Below, one piece after another: positions 36,489 through 47,787 of a DNA stretch of 64,000 nucleotides; the first letter of the stretch is position 1, and the number at the start of each line of letters is the position of its first letter. The translations under genes and the position numbers were made by a program. This DNA comes from Dimorphilus gyrociliatus (lineage: Eukaryota; Annelida; Polychaeta; Dinophilidae): assembly GCA_904063045.1 (NCBI GenBank), contig CAJFCJ010000002.1, positions 4,273,891 to 4,337,890 on the forward strand, read 5' to 3'. Under the pieces are notes generated by a model. The model did not search any database and was not told where the DNA came from. It worked only from the letters and a program-made list of their open reading frames with translations.

Positions 36489-39400
36489 CGGCAGAATATC
36501 GGAGTAGGCCATTTTATTTTTTAATTTCGCTGTCCAATAAAATTTGTGAATCTTGGATCAAATAAAAGTTGCTAAATCCGAAATTAATTGTTTTCAATAT
36601 CTAAGTATTAAATATACATATATATGAATCCATCATTAAAACACTCACAGAAGCCTTACGTAGTAATTCCTATAACCAATATCTAATGGAAATATTTAGT
36701 CATCTGACTATAGTTTTCGAGAATTGTTAAATTGTTAAAATACACTTACGAACGAAAATATTATAAAAAAAATTCGAGTATAAAAATAATTGAATAATAT
36801 TGATTTTACATATAATCTACTTATAGAGCAAACTAGATCTTAAGTAACGATTAAATGTTAGACTGTAAAAAAAATAACTCATTATAGACGCAGACCGTTC
36901 ACGAATTGCTATTTAAAATGAATCATCGAATGGGGACAATATTGCTGTTAATATAAATAATCGATTTAGTAATAATTGATTATATTGAATTTTTTTCATA
37001 AGCATAACACATTCCAACAGATATTTTTTTGTATTGCACTTACTTTCACGCCACAAATACAACTTTTGATAGAATAAGGATTGTATTATTGAAATTATAT
37101 AAACAACTAATCTAAGGCAATTAAAAGAAATCTGTACTTGAGCACTTTCTAACATTTAAAACTTTTATGGTTTTATCATATTGTTAAATTGAAAATTTTC
37201 TATTTTAAACTGTATTAGTTTCTTTGGGTAGTTTATAAAGGAAATTCAAGGAGACGCTCGTGTTTTTCATTGAATACTTATAATTTAATAATCAAAAAGA
37301 TAATACAGTTGTTTGATGTGAACATTTTCCGCAGGTGTTCTCATATTATTAAAATCCTTGAGAACTCGTTCTAGATGGCGCTTTTTACCTGAAGAAACTG
37401 ATTACTATGTTTTACCTATGAACAAATAAATCAAAGAATACAATACTTTAAACTTTTGATGACTTTTCACTTTCATTTCAAACTTTTCGAACTATGTAAA
37501 ACAAGGCAAAATCAATCACCTGCAATCCAAGCTTAGAATTTCTTACAAATGAATTTAACAGCATATACAATTGTAAAGAAGTAAAATTAACTTAAAGTGA
37601 GAGTATATATTCCTCACAATATCTTTATTGTACTCAGAAAAAAAGAGAAAGTACTTTACTTTTAAAATGTTACATTGTTACATTTAGATATTTTGCTCGT
37701 TGAATATATGAATAAGTAAATTTGACGGAAAATTTTCAAAGGGATTTGGCGAAATGTACTACTAACTTAAAGTAAATTAATAGATTGAGCTAGTGAGTTT
37801 AAGTATCATGGTTTTAAAAAATAAGTTAGCTATTAAATATCTTATTTATTCAATGTTTCTAAAGTAAAAGACACTATAGACTTTGTTTATTGTATGGAAA
37901 CTTCTCTAGTTATTATGTTAAAGTAAGTTGGAAGTATCTATATCAAGATTATATGGGTCTTTTTCAATTTTTTTGGTTTACTGAAGAGGTCGCCACGCTT
38001 CCCAAAAAACATATTAGTGTATACACTCTGCTTGCCCACTTCAACTTTTAACCTTGACCGACTTTTTTTTAAAGATTCTTCGAATCAAACTTTTTTCTCG
38101 AATTCGATTGGCTAAGAATCTGATTACATAAGAATTATTGCATAATCAACTGGTGACATTTTTGGGGGGCGCTCTGAGTGTTTACCTGGTTAGAAGCTGT
38201 TTGGGCAGCATTGGATGAGGAACAGCCGTCTCTCTACCAACTCTCCTCTTGCATCAGGCTATCGATGGCTTTCAAACAACTTTATTATCTCATTGTCTTT
38301 GCGCTTTTGCCAATGGCACTATAAGAATTCGCGAATGTGATTTTACAATTGATGGCGAGTTCTTTTAGGCCAGATGTGAAAGCTGCAAGAAATCTTCTTT
38401 ACGAGCTCTTTTCCCTCCCTTCTCCCACTTCAAGGAGACTACTTCAAAAGAAATTTAACCATCTTCTTTAATTAATAAATTGTAGTTAGAATAAAGTTAG
38501 GAAAGAGACAGAATTTGAGAAAATAAATTTGAATCACTCATTGACCCATCAGTGACCCCTTAAACCTGTTTCAGGTTGAAACCCTGCTGTTTGACTTTCG
38601 CGGAGTCAACTAGACGCGTATATAGTCCCAATTTTTTTTATCAAGATAGTAAAGCTAATCCCTACTAATTCCCTTTATCTGAAAGAAGATAGTTTGCTAA
38701 ATTACGTAGATATGGTAGAGTTGAGCTTATGTAATGTTATCTCATATATGGTAAAAATGTGTTTTAAGAGCAGTCGATTAAATATATGGCAAAATAATCT
38801 ACAAAAAGCATGACGCTTAATAATAGAAGTTAAGCGAAGCGTAAACAGAAGGATGTTCATAACGACCGTCTCTTTTGTGGAATTGTTACATTGTTGCTTT
38901 TCTTCCTTTGTGACTGAAATTGGCATGCTATTCTTAAGCATAGTCTTACAAATGTTTCGAGTGAAAGTAATTTTCATTTCTTGCTCTCATCTCATCTGAA
39001 TCATTGTCGGTCATGGCATTAAATAAATAATGATATGATGAGCTGCTGTGTCACAGCAAGTTCAGGTATTGTATAGAAGTAATCGTGCGTAGAGGGAATG
39101 TTCGCGAGCGTTTAGACACGAGAGGGCAAAGGGTAAAATGATCTGCTTCTGTCCATAGATTCGCAGAGACATATAAATATACTCAATTACAGCTTTATTA
39201 TTGATAATATTGAAGCAATAATTTTTCTAAGATACTCAGCTTAAGCAATCTTCTGTTAGCCTTGTACCAAATAATGACCAACAATAGGTATCTCTACCTA
39301 ATTATTTGATTAATTAAAATTGAATTTTCATCTTAAATTTTCCTAGACTTTTATCTTGGGACTTTTTTTAGCATGATAAAAATAATTGAATCATTTAAAT

Positions 39401-39653
39401 ACAAATAAATCACTTTAAATTTAAATTTGTTCATTACTTCAGATTGTAATCACATATTTTAGTAATTTTTGTATCTTTTATATATACAAAAAAAACTTTC
39501 TAAACAAGACGCGGTAACAAGTCTCTTCCAAACCGTAGTTTAGTTAACCCGAAAATATTTTTGACCAATCCCGAAGTTCTGGTAAATTTAAAAAAAACCG
39601 TTGCACTCTTTAAATTCGTAATTTCTATATTTGTAGCTATTATAGCTAAAAAG
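36489..39653. other. 3.2-kb non-coding stretch between CDV3 and NUSAP1
   Basis: No supported gene. 38000-39130 is noticeably less AT-rich and has fewer simple repeats than its surroundings, so it may be regulatory or an unrecognised RNA. It includes a 19-codon signal-peptide-like frame at 38265-38324, the short hairpin AACCTG/CAGGTT near 38563-38577, and CTAGATGGCGCT at 37371-37382. A CCAAT box (39565-39569) lies 85 bp before the NUSAP1 ATG. Confidence 0.45.
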
Positions 39654-40832
39654 ATGTTAGATTTAGACTCATTACGTTATAATGATTTGCAAACTTTGGC
39701 CAAGCAATTTGGTATAAAAGCCAATCAAAAAGTAAGTAAGTTTGTATTTGTTTTCCATCCTTTAAAAACGAAAAATATATATCTTTTTTAGGCTGTCAAA
39801 CTAAAAGCAGTCTTGAAGAAGAAATTAGAGTCAATTGAGGATGAAGACAAAAATGAATTACTCAATAAGACATTTGATATTACTGATGATGAGGATATGG
39901 ATACCAGCACTGCTACAGGTAAGCATATACCTGCTTCAATAAAAGCCAATTTTATAGTTATTTGTATTATGTAATATCAAAAAGAAGAGAAAGTCGATAT
40001 ACATCCAGATGTATCAATAGATAAATCGAAAGATATGGATAGAGAAAATGATATAAAAGGTAAAATTTAAGAAAAGACAATTTATGTCTTTTTCAATACA
40101 AATTTCCAAATATTTCTTTAAATTTAGACTTGCAAGAGGAAAGTAAAATAGTCAACTCAGAACCTGGACCATCTTCAGCTACTCCACTAAAAGGTTAGTC
40201 AGTGGTGAAAATGTTTACTACTCGATAATTATACTTTGATCAATCCTATTCTCCTTTTTTGTTGATCCAACAGAGAAAAATGAAACTGAATCTGCAAATG
40301 AACAAGGAACAGGCATGTTTACAAATAAACAAGAAATATTTTTAATCTAATAAAAACTATTCTGTCTCTCATTATAGAATCTTCGATTACGAAGAAGAGA
40401 CCACCCTGTGATCAAGACAAAGTAGCGAAAAGCGCGAAAAAAATAAAAGCTAGACCAGATTTTGCATCTATTCACAGAAAGAATTTTGATAAAATGCAGT
40501 CAATTGACGATGTCGTGAAAAGACGTGAAGAGCAGAGGAAGAGACTCGCATTAGGTAAATCAGTAGAGAAAAAGATTTTCAAACCTTCTGTAACGAGTTT
40601 AAAAGAAGCAACATTTGATTTTGGAAAAACAACACCAGCTAATTCAACTAACAGTACTAAAATTTTCAAGTTTACCGCTACGCCATCTACAGGATCACAG
40701 TCATCTCGAAAAAAGTTTAATTTGACGGAATCATTAAAAAAGCCTCTAAGTTACAAACCTCATTGTGGTAAATTGAAACCGTTTGATGGTAAAAATGTGT
40801 ACACAACTGCACTGGCAAAAAGAAAGCTATAG
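39654..40832 (+). CDS. Nucleolar and spindle-associated protein 1 (NUSAP1) homolog
   Basis: Six exons: 39654-39731, 39792-39918, 39985-40059, 40128-40193, 40274-40312, 40378-40832; 279 aa (human is 441). NUSAP binds and bundles microtubules around mitotic chromatin. Seen: an N-terminal SAP-like motif LDSLRYNDLQTLAKQFGIKA (family LDSLKYSDLQNLAK), the conserved block KNFDKMQSIDDVVKRREEQ (family HFKEMESIDQYIERKK), and the C-terminal LKKPLSYKPHCGKLKPF (family RPLNYEPHKGKLKPW). The central part is short and acidic/serine-rich and is encoded by micro-exons of 39-75 nt separated by phase-1 introns. The fifth intron (40313-40377) needs a GC donor (CAG|GCATGT); the nearest GT choice runs into a stop. 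Shortening relative to vertebrates lies mainly in the basic central region. Confidence 0.88.
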
Positions 40833-41137
40833 AAAATCGCGCTAAATTGTGTTAAAGATTATACCAGACCTATATTCCTAATGAAAAACGTATGTTTATC
40901 AAAGGATCGAAAAAAACTGTCCTATCTTTTCTATAGCTCAAAAAAACGTTACCAAAAAGAAAGTAATTTTTAGTGGATATTTTCTCATTTTCATCTATTT
41001 GCAAATAATTATTTGAGAAGTGACATTGTTATTATCATTATCTATTTGTAAATATGTACTGTTATAAGCATTTTTTTTCTTGTGTATTAGTTCAATATCC
41101 AAAGACCAAGATGTAAATATCTAAATAGCTCTTTAAA
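40833..41137. other. Tail-to-tail 3' regions of NUSAP1 and the esterase
   Basis: 305 bp between two convergent stop codons; no gene. Short U-rich stretches only. Confidence 0.5.
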
Positions 41138-42434
41138 TCAACTATGTTGTTTAATGAATTGAACTATGGATCCTATCAACTGTTTGTTTTCGAGGCAGAA
41201 GTCAACCAGATTGAGAAGAACATGAAATCCTTTGGGATCGTGATAATGTTCCACTTTAACTCCATATTTCTGAAGTCTCCTTAAAACGAGGAGACCATCG
41301 TCCCGGAGAACGTCGTACTGCATTGTTGCGAGAAAAGTTGGTGGAAAGTTTGTGAAATTTTTTAAAAGGATCGAGAATTTATCGTCTTGGAATAGATATC
41401 CGTATTGATCCCAAAATTCTTTGCTATATTCGCATTCTTCGTTTTCTGATAGTTCTTTTCCATAATCATATTTATTAGGAAAATGAAAATCTAGTATTTT
41501 GGATTGATGCAATTCTTTCAAATAGGAACACTTAGTTTGAAGGTTCTTTCTAAATATCTCCTCCCACTCAAACGTACCAGTCATATAGAGCGACCAATAT
41601 TTCGCCATGTTTTCAGTTGGCAATAGATGGTGATTTTCATTGACTTTATAACTAGGTCCCGAAAGACTATACGGCTGAGTAACTGGATAGATGGAAATAA
41701 TTGATCTTAATGAGGGAAGGTGATCTGGTCTGTTAACAAATCTATGTGCCATCTGAATACTAAGGTGCCCCCCGGCACTGTCTCCTCCAACCATAATTTT
41801 CTTTGGGTCAATTTTGAATATTTTTGCATTTTTCATCAAATAAACAATTGCCGCTTCGCAATCATCCTCTGGACCAGGATACTATGAAAATAATTAGATT
41901 TGATTATATAAAGCTAGACAAGCATTTCGTATAGAGTATTTCTGAGATGATAGTTACAAATCAATAATTTAAACAAACTTTATGCTCAGGAGCCATTTTA
42001 TAATCTAAGGAAACCGTAAATATTTGCAATTCGTTGAATAATTTCTGAACAACAGGATGATGTGATTTCGGTGAGCCGCTAACCCAACCTCCGCCATGGA
42101 TGAACACGAAAGCTGGACCATTTTCTTCTACTTTATCATTAGTATAGATTCGAACCTTTGTATTATCCCAAGTTGCATCCGTCCAATCACGATCTCTGCT
42201 GAATATGTCGGATGTAGATGCAAGCGCATTGAAGATAAAGCGTTTTCCGTCAGAAAAAGAGACTAATCCGAGAGAAACACACAAATTTTGGAGGTCATTG
42301 ATGCCGCCGTAAATGAATTTAACGATCCTTAAGGATCCAGGTTTTGAAAAACCTGCTGGTACATCAATTCGTTGAACTTCGTAGGCAACATATATACCAA
42401 TGCATATTGCACCAAAGAGGAGTAGTTTTCTCAT
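41138..42434 (-). CDS. Arylacetamide deacetylase / NCEH1-family serine esterase
   Basis: Two exons on the minus strand: 42434-41979 and 41881-41138; 399 aa, the usual size of AADAC and neutral cholesterol ester hydrolase 1. An N-terminal hydrophobic segment (about 3-18) is the expected signal anchor, with the alpha/beta-hydrolase domain in the ER lumen. Oxyanion-hole motif HGGGW is at 113-117. Nucleophile motif GDSAGG has Ser near residue 187. The acid YDVLRDD lies near 342 and the catalytic His in GFHVLL near 372, so the triad is complete. Family members hydrolyse lipid esters or xenobiotic acetyl groups. I cannot separate AADAC from NCEH1 orthology. The intron is 97 bp. It lies tail-to-tail with NUSAP1. 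Confidence 0.9.
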
Positions 42435-44249
42435 TCTAATTTCTGCTGTATAGTCAAATATTAAAGTCTATCCTCTATCTTCTAGTAAACGAGAAGTAGG
42501 TTAGAGAAAATGATGTCCTTTTTAAATTTATTCACAGATAATTATTGATAAGGTACAGACGAAATCAGTAATTTTTTGGCCTACTGCCTCTCTACTACTG
42601 TTTTTTTTTGACCTTAAAAAACCTAGATCTGTTTCAAAAAAGTTCGTATTGATCTGTCGAATAGCGAGTGTTAAACACAATTTTATAGCTATATATTGTA
42701 TACAATAATTAACAACCGCTATGCATATGATGTGCTGCAAAAGAAACGCCACTATTAAAAAAATAATTGTATTATCACTCATTGCTGCATTCCCCACTAT
42801 ACTTAGTCTCTTCTCCTATAAATTCTCAACTTGATGTCGTCCTTAAACTAATAGTCTTTTGCACTAGATTTACAAGAATAATATTTGTCAAAAGCCTTTC
42901 TTTCATTAGTTTACTAGTTTTCAGGTGTTTGACAAATGAAATATGAAACGCTCAATCTCAACGCTAATGGTTCTTCATTTATTTGTCATTTTATTATGTG
43001 GCCAGAGATTTAAGAATCTAATTTCTTAATAGCATAGAATCTACAACCAGGAATACACAAATTATCTTTTCCCTTTGTTTATTACGCAATCGCTAACCAT
43101 CTTTCGTTTAATTCTCTAAATATTCGTTTCCCTTAGATGGCGATGCAAGAAGTATAATTTAAACTTTACACCATCAGGTATATGTTTAAAAGATGGGTGG
43201 ATGGTTTTTAGTTCATATTTAATGAAAACATTACATTTTTTAAAGAAAAAAAAACAGTTTCTTTAATGTCTAATTCGAAAAGGTGCAGTTTATTTCTTTG
43301 TTACTAAACAATTAGTCACAAATATAAAATAAATTCTTCGTGTTTTTTCTTGGCTCAACAATAATTGTTAATAATTATCATAAGTACTATATTTTTCTAT
43401 AACGATCGTTAAATGACGAAACCGAAACCTGCACAAAAATGACTTCTCATATTGAAATTTAACTGACACAACCTATAGCGAGGTCATAAAAGAACACAAA
43501 AATTGACAAAAACAGTTTACAATAGACAAATTGGTCTTTGGCAATTTTTTAATGATTGGAGCGGAGCAAAAATCAGATAACATTTCTAGTCAAAATAATG
43601 TTACAAAAAACATAGACTGCATATAAATTCATAATTTGAATCTAAAAATATGCAATTCATTAATTTTCACTATATATAATTTTTATTAAGTGTATGTTGT
43701 ATAAACACATAACAAGAGAATACTAATGTATAAATGTCACAGGAAGATAAAGGAGCTATGGATAGAGACATATTTTTTGATATTTGAAAACAACAATTTA
43801 GCTCTGCTACTTATTCTTTATTTCCAAGATTATATACAATTAGAAACAATTTCTGTCAGCCCCTTTATTTTCAGTTGCTATTAAAAGTATAAGTCATTGT
43901 AGATTTGGATATTACTGAGAAAACGTAAATACTTGAGCGGGGAACACATAAAATAACAAACAAACACTTTTCTAGTGTGTTTTTAGGGAATAAATTATAT
44001 ACTACAAGATAAATAGTTTAATATCAAGGCTAATAATAATCTAAAATGTTAATAATGACTCGAAGTTATGAGTAAAGTAAAAGGAAAAATTTTGATAAAC
44101 AAACCAATAAATATCATTCAGTTACCTATGTTTTCACTTTAAACTGTACAACAACAATTTTCATAAACTTGACTTTTAAAATATGCATATGCGCTTACTA
44201 ATTTGAAAAATAAAGGCATCCAAGCTATGATTTGATATCATTTAATGAC
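42435..44249. other. Intergenic stretch between esterase 5' end and B4GALT 3' end
   Basis: About 1.8 kb without a supported gene. A minus-strand open frame at 42528-42797 has no ATG-near motifs or homology I can see. TTAGATGGCG is at 43133-43142. Confidence 0.45.
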
Positions 44250-47047
44250 CTAATTTTGGGGGTATACACCAATCTGTGCATTTAAGATCTTCATCATAAT
44301 CCATGTATACAGAGGTCGATATTCAATTTTATCAACTTCATATTTCACTGAATTTAGCCCTTCTTGCTTATATCTAATAGGTCGCCACCTATTTGCTAAA
44401 TAAGCAAATTGAAAAGGAGGATTTCTTCTATCTCTATCATGCTTTATCATCTGATATGAAGAGGCAGTTTTGGGAAATCGTAAAATTCTAAGTTGTTGTG
44501 CAATCACTCTTTTGAACATATCATCATCTTCACCTCCCCATCCCCAAAAGTCATTTGAATATCCATTGCACTGTCGAAATAATTTCGGTGGCATTGATAT
44601 AGCTCCTCCAAATATTGCTCTATAGGGAACCCTGCAATATAAATGGAATAGTACCTTTAATGTTTTTTTTGATAAATTTTTCCACATTTTTTTGCTTTGT
44701 ACTAAAAATTACAAAACGAGAAATAGTTTCTTCAGTTTTACTATACAGGTTATAACTAGTAGATTTGGACGTTTGTATACATCGTCAAATCTAATAATAC
44801 CAAGTAATATTGTCCTATATAACTTACTAGAAAGGACGTTACTATGACAAAGCAAGTAATAAATCGTAAAAGCTTAGGAATTTGCCACAGCTGTAAAAAA
44901 TCGATGCTTCGAATTATTTATATATTTCAAGGTTTAGAGTTAGTCTCCTTCGTTCTTGGTATTGTAACAATAATAAAGTCTAATTCGTATAGACTCCCAA
45001 TTGCCTTAAGCTATTTGAAAACAAAAGAGAAGGATGGGGTTAAATTTGTTTGTATTATTTCCTAGTTAACCAATACTTCCCTGCAAAACATGTTTAGAAG
45101 CGTTATAAAAATAACTTAAATAGAAACTACCTGACAGTGTCACAAAGTACAAAGAACTTTGATATAAACTTCATGCTAGACAAAAACTGTGTGGTCTAGA
45201 ATTTTATTTACTTCAGTATACCTTAAATAGGTTAATGTGAAAAAATGCAGTAAAGCGTTTTGAGATCTATATAACTAAAGAACGAATTTTTATTGAATAC
45301 CTAGTGTGTATGAAAGGTCTCGGACTTTCAACATCCAAGTTACTAAAAGGTTTCACTTTTTCGATAAATGGTTAGCTATAACTTTCGCATTCTATCGTAT
45401 GCCAGAAAAACAACTGCAGGAGACGGCGTACTTTAATCTTTGTATATTTTAATTTCTTTAATCAACACGAGCAAATAAAATAAACTGATCTGGACTTTAT
45501 CAGTTAAAAGCGAAAAAACTCATTATTTTCCCTTAATTAGTCGTGACGTTAAGTGTCAAAGATTTTGATACTGTAGCTGCGGTTGTTACCTGCGTAAAAT
45601 GCTACGTGATGCCACGTTTCTACAGATGTACGACCTAAAGAATATTGATCAGCAAAATAAATATAGAAAGTAAGTTTGCCACCAACTTATATTATTAAAA
45701 CATTAATTAACGTTCGATTAATCAATAAAAGACCAAGTAAACAGCTTTTCACTTTCTTAGTACAATAGGCCCTTATACGAAACTATAAGAAATGCATTGG
45801 AAAACAGGTGAAAAGAAAGGAAGGAGAAATGTATGCTTTACCAAAGAAGGTCGTAAATCGACAGGATAATAGAAAAAGAATCTATCATTAAAAGAATAAT
45901 AAACTTACGTATAATTCCATTTGCTCAAATGGCTACCAACATGTCTAAAGCTTTTACTACAAGCATAAAAATTTCTGTCATCCTCAGGTAACATATCAAC
46001 GTCGTGAAATATTATGCAATCAAAATTTCCCAATTTATTCACCTCCAAGAAACCAGCATTCATTATCGCGGCTTTGTTGAATCTCTCAGGACTAGATTGT
46101 TCAACAACAAATATAGTGTAATCCAATAATTGTCTTTGCAGCATCGGATGCAGTATTGATAAAAAGATCTTCAAATGGGCATCTCTATCGAGAAATGGAA
46201 CAATCACAGCTAATTTTTGCCGGGGTTTACAAATGCTTGGCTGCCACGTTCCACCGGCTTTTACAGGTTTACCCGGATCTGGATTCGTTAGATTTATTGG
46301 CCCTTCTGTAAAAATTGAAACATCGTATAAATTAAATTGTAAAGTTACGATATCATTTAAATAAATTATGTATTTAAATTTCGGCATATTGTTAAAAAAA
46401 GAAATTTTTATTTCATTTAAATTGCACTTACTTAAATATGGTGATACACAGGGGCAGGTATTTGCATGGTCTTTTATTTCACAAATACTATCGTACTGCA
46501 ATAAGAATTCTTGCATCGTCATACTGCAACACAATGTATTAAATTGATAAATGAGTTACTGTGCAGGCAACAATGAATAATTCATAAAAAAAAGATATCA
46601 ACCAATAAACTGCATAGATAACATATACAGTATATATACTGCATATATGTATATTAAATACTGAAAATTTATATATACTTCTATACACGTTCTCTACATA
46701 CCCTATGCACCCCTATATATTTATACTACGCTTTTATATAGCTATGCTGATATATCTAATATAAAATTATCTTACTTATCAGGATATTCATCGATGTATT
46801 TTTGAAAGTTGTTGTCAAAATATCTTTGGTTAAGAGGAACTTTAACACTGTCATCGCTAAATAAAACGACTAGAATAACAACCAAAACTTCAACACTGAG
46901 TATTGCAACCGTGAACAATGCACATGTTCGAAAAGAGCAATCGTTGGCAGAGTTAGAGCGAATTAGGGCTCTTTCGTAAGTGTACTCAAAACATTGGTGC
47001 TCCTTAGGCTCATACTTAATAATCTTATCTTGCATTGGATACTTCAT
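44250..47047 (-). CDS. Beta-1,4-galactosyltransferase family glycosyltransferase
   Basis: Four exons on the minus strand: 47047-46776, 46523-46432, 46305-45909, 44631-44250; 380 aa. It is a type II Golgi protein: short cytosolic N terminus, transmembrane segment about 42-63, luminal catalytic domain. Seen: VIVPFLDRDAHLKIFL (family IIPFRNRQEHLKYWL), LHPMLQRQLLDYTIFVVEQ, FNKAAIMNAGF, the metal-binding HDVDM (D223, D225), FGGAISM, and the acceptor/catalytic WGWGGEDDD (283-291), then IKHDRDRRNPP and GLNSVKYEV. This arrangement is of the B4GALT1-6 type rather than B4GALT7. It could also use UDP-GalNAc, as some invertebrate members do. The third intron is 1277 bp; its open frames show no exon. An N-glycosylation sequon (NMT) is created at the first exon junction. 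Confidence 0.92.
46610..46690. repeat. TA-rich tract with palindromic TATACAGTATATA inside B4GALT intron 1
   Basis: ATATACAGTATATATACTGCATATATG begins near 46623, of the same type as the other tracts in the window; it lies in an intron. Confidence 0.6.
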
Positions 47048-47787
47048 GGATATTCTGTTATAGAAACCATCTATTTCTCGACGATCACTCTAGATTTTCC
47101 ATTTGCTTCTTGCCAATGTAAATCTGTATTATCGCCCTCTGCAATACTATCCAAAGTCAACGGTTCCTGCCTAGTCCTTATATGACAGAGACACTACTTT
47201 ACTAAGTTTTCTTACAATCGTTGATAAATTGCGATGTCGTTGGTAAGTGAAGAAAATTTCGGCAAGATGCTAATATAATTCCCTATTTGGACGTAACTGA
47301 TATAGTAAATGCAGGTGTCGCCATCTTTGAGTACGTTTTTTTCTGAAACACTGTAGTTAATCATTTGTCCGTCAGGGAAAGTATCGATTAATACTTGGTC
47401 ATGTAAGAAGATTTATGATTAAAAATTGCGTTTACGACCGCAACAGTTAAGAGACGTCGATAAACTGTATCCTTATTTATTTTCTGTTGATACTTTCTAA
47501 TGACTTGATGCAGGATCAATAGTTCATGCAATATACATCTATAGACTTATTGTGAAGTCTCAAAAAGTGTTAAAAATCTGTAACCAATTTATTTGATGTT
47601 AAATCATTGATAGAAGATAGTAAATAGTAATACAAGAATATCTAAAAGTAACATATTTATTATGTTTTTCTAACTTTTCAGGGATTTTACAAATAGCCAT
47701 CTAGTGGTTATTCTTTCGTAAAAATTGATTGAACAAGTGTTCATTTCCCGTCATGTATCGCCACGTCGACTGAATTAGACTAAAGAA
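47048..47787. promoter_or_regulatory. Head-to-head region B4GALT/TMED
   Basis: 740 bp between divergent start codons. Contains CGCCATCTTTGAG (about 47331-47343, YY1-like on the minus strand) and GCCATCTAGTGG (47696-47707), the reverse complement of a CTCF-like CCACTAGATGGC, 80 bp before the TMED start. Confidence 0.45.

Noticed and set aside
38265-38324. 19-codon frame resembling a signal peptide
   Set aside because: Ends in TAA with no donor to a further exon; too short to support a gene.
42528-42797. Minus-strand hydrophobic 89-aa frame
   Set aside because: No recognisable motif, no supporting splice context; typical of AT-rich chance frames.
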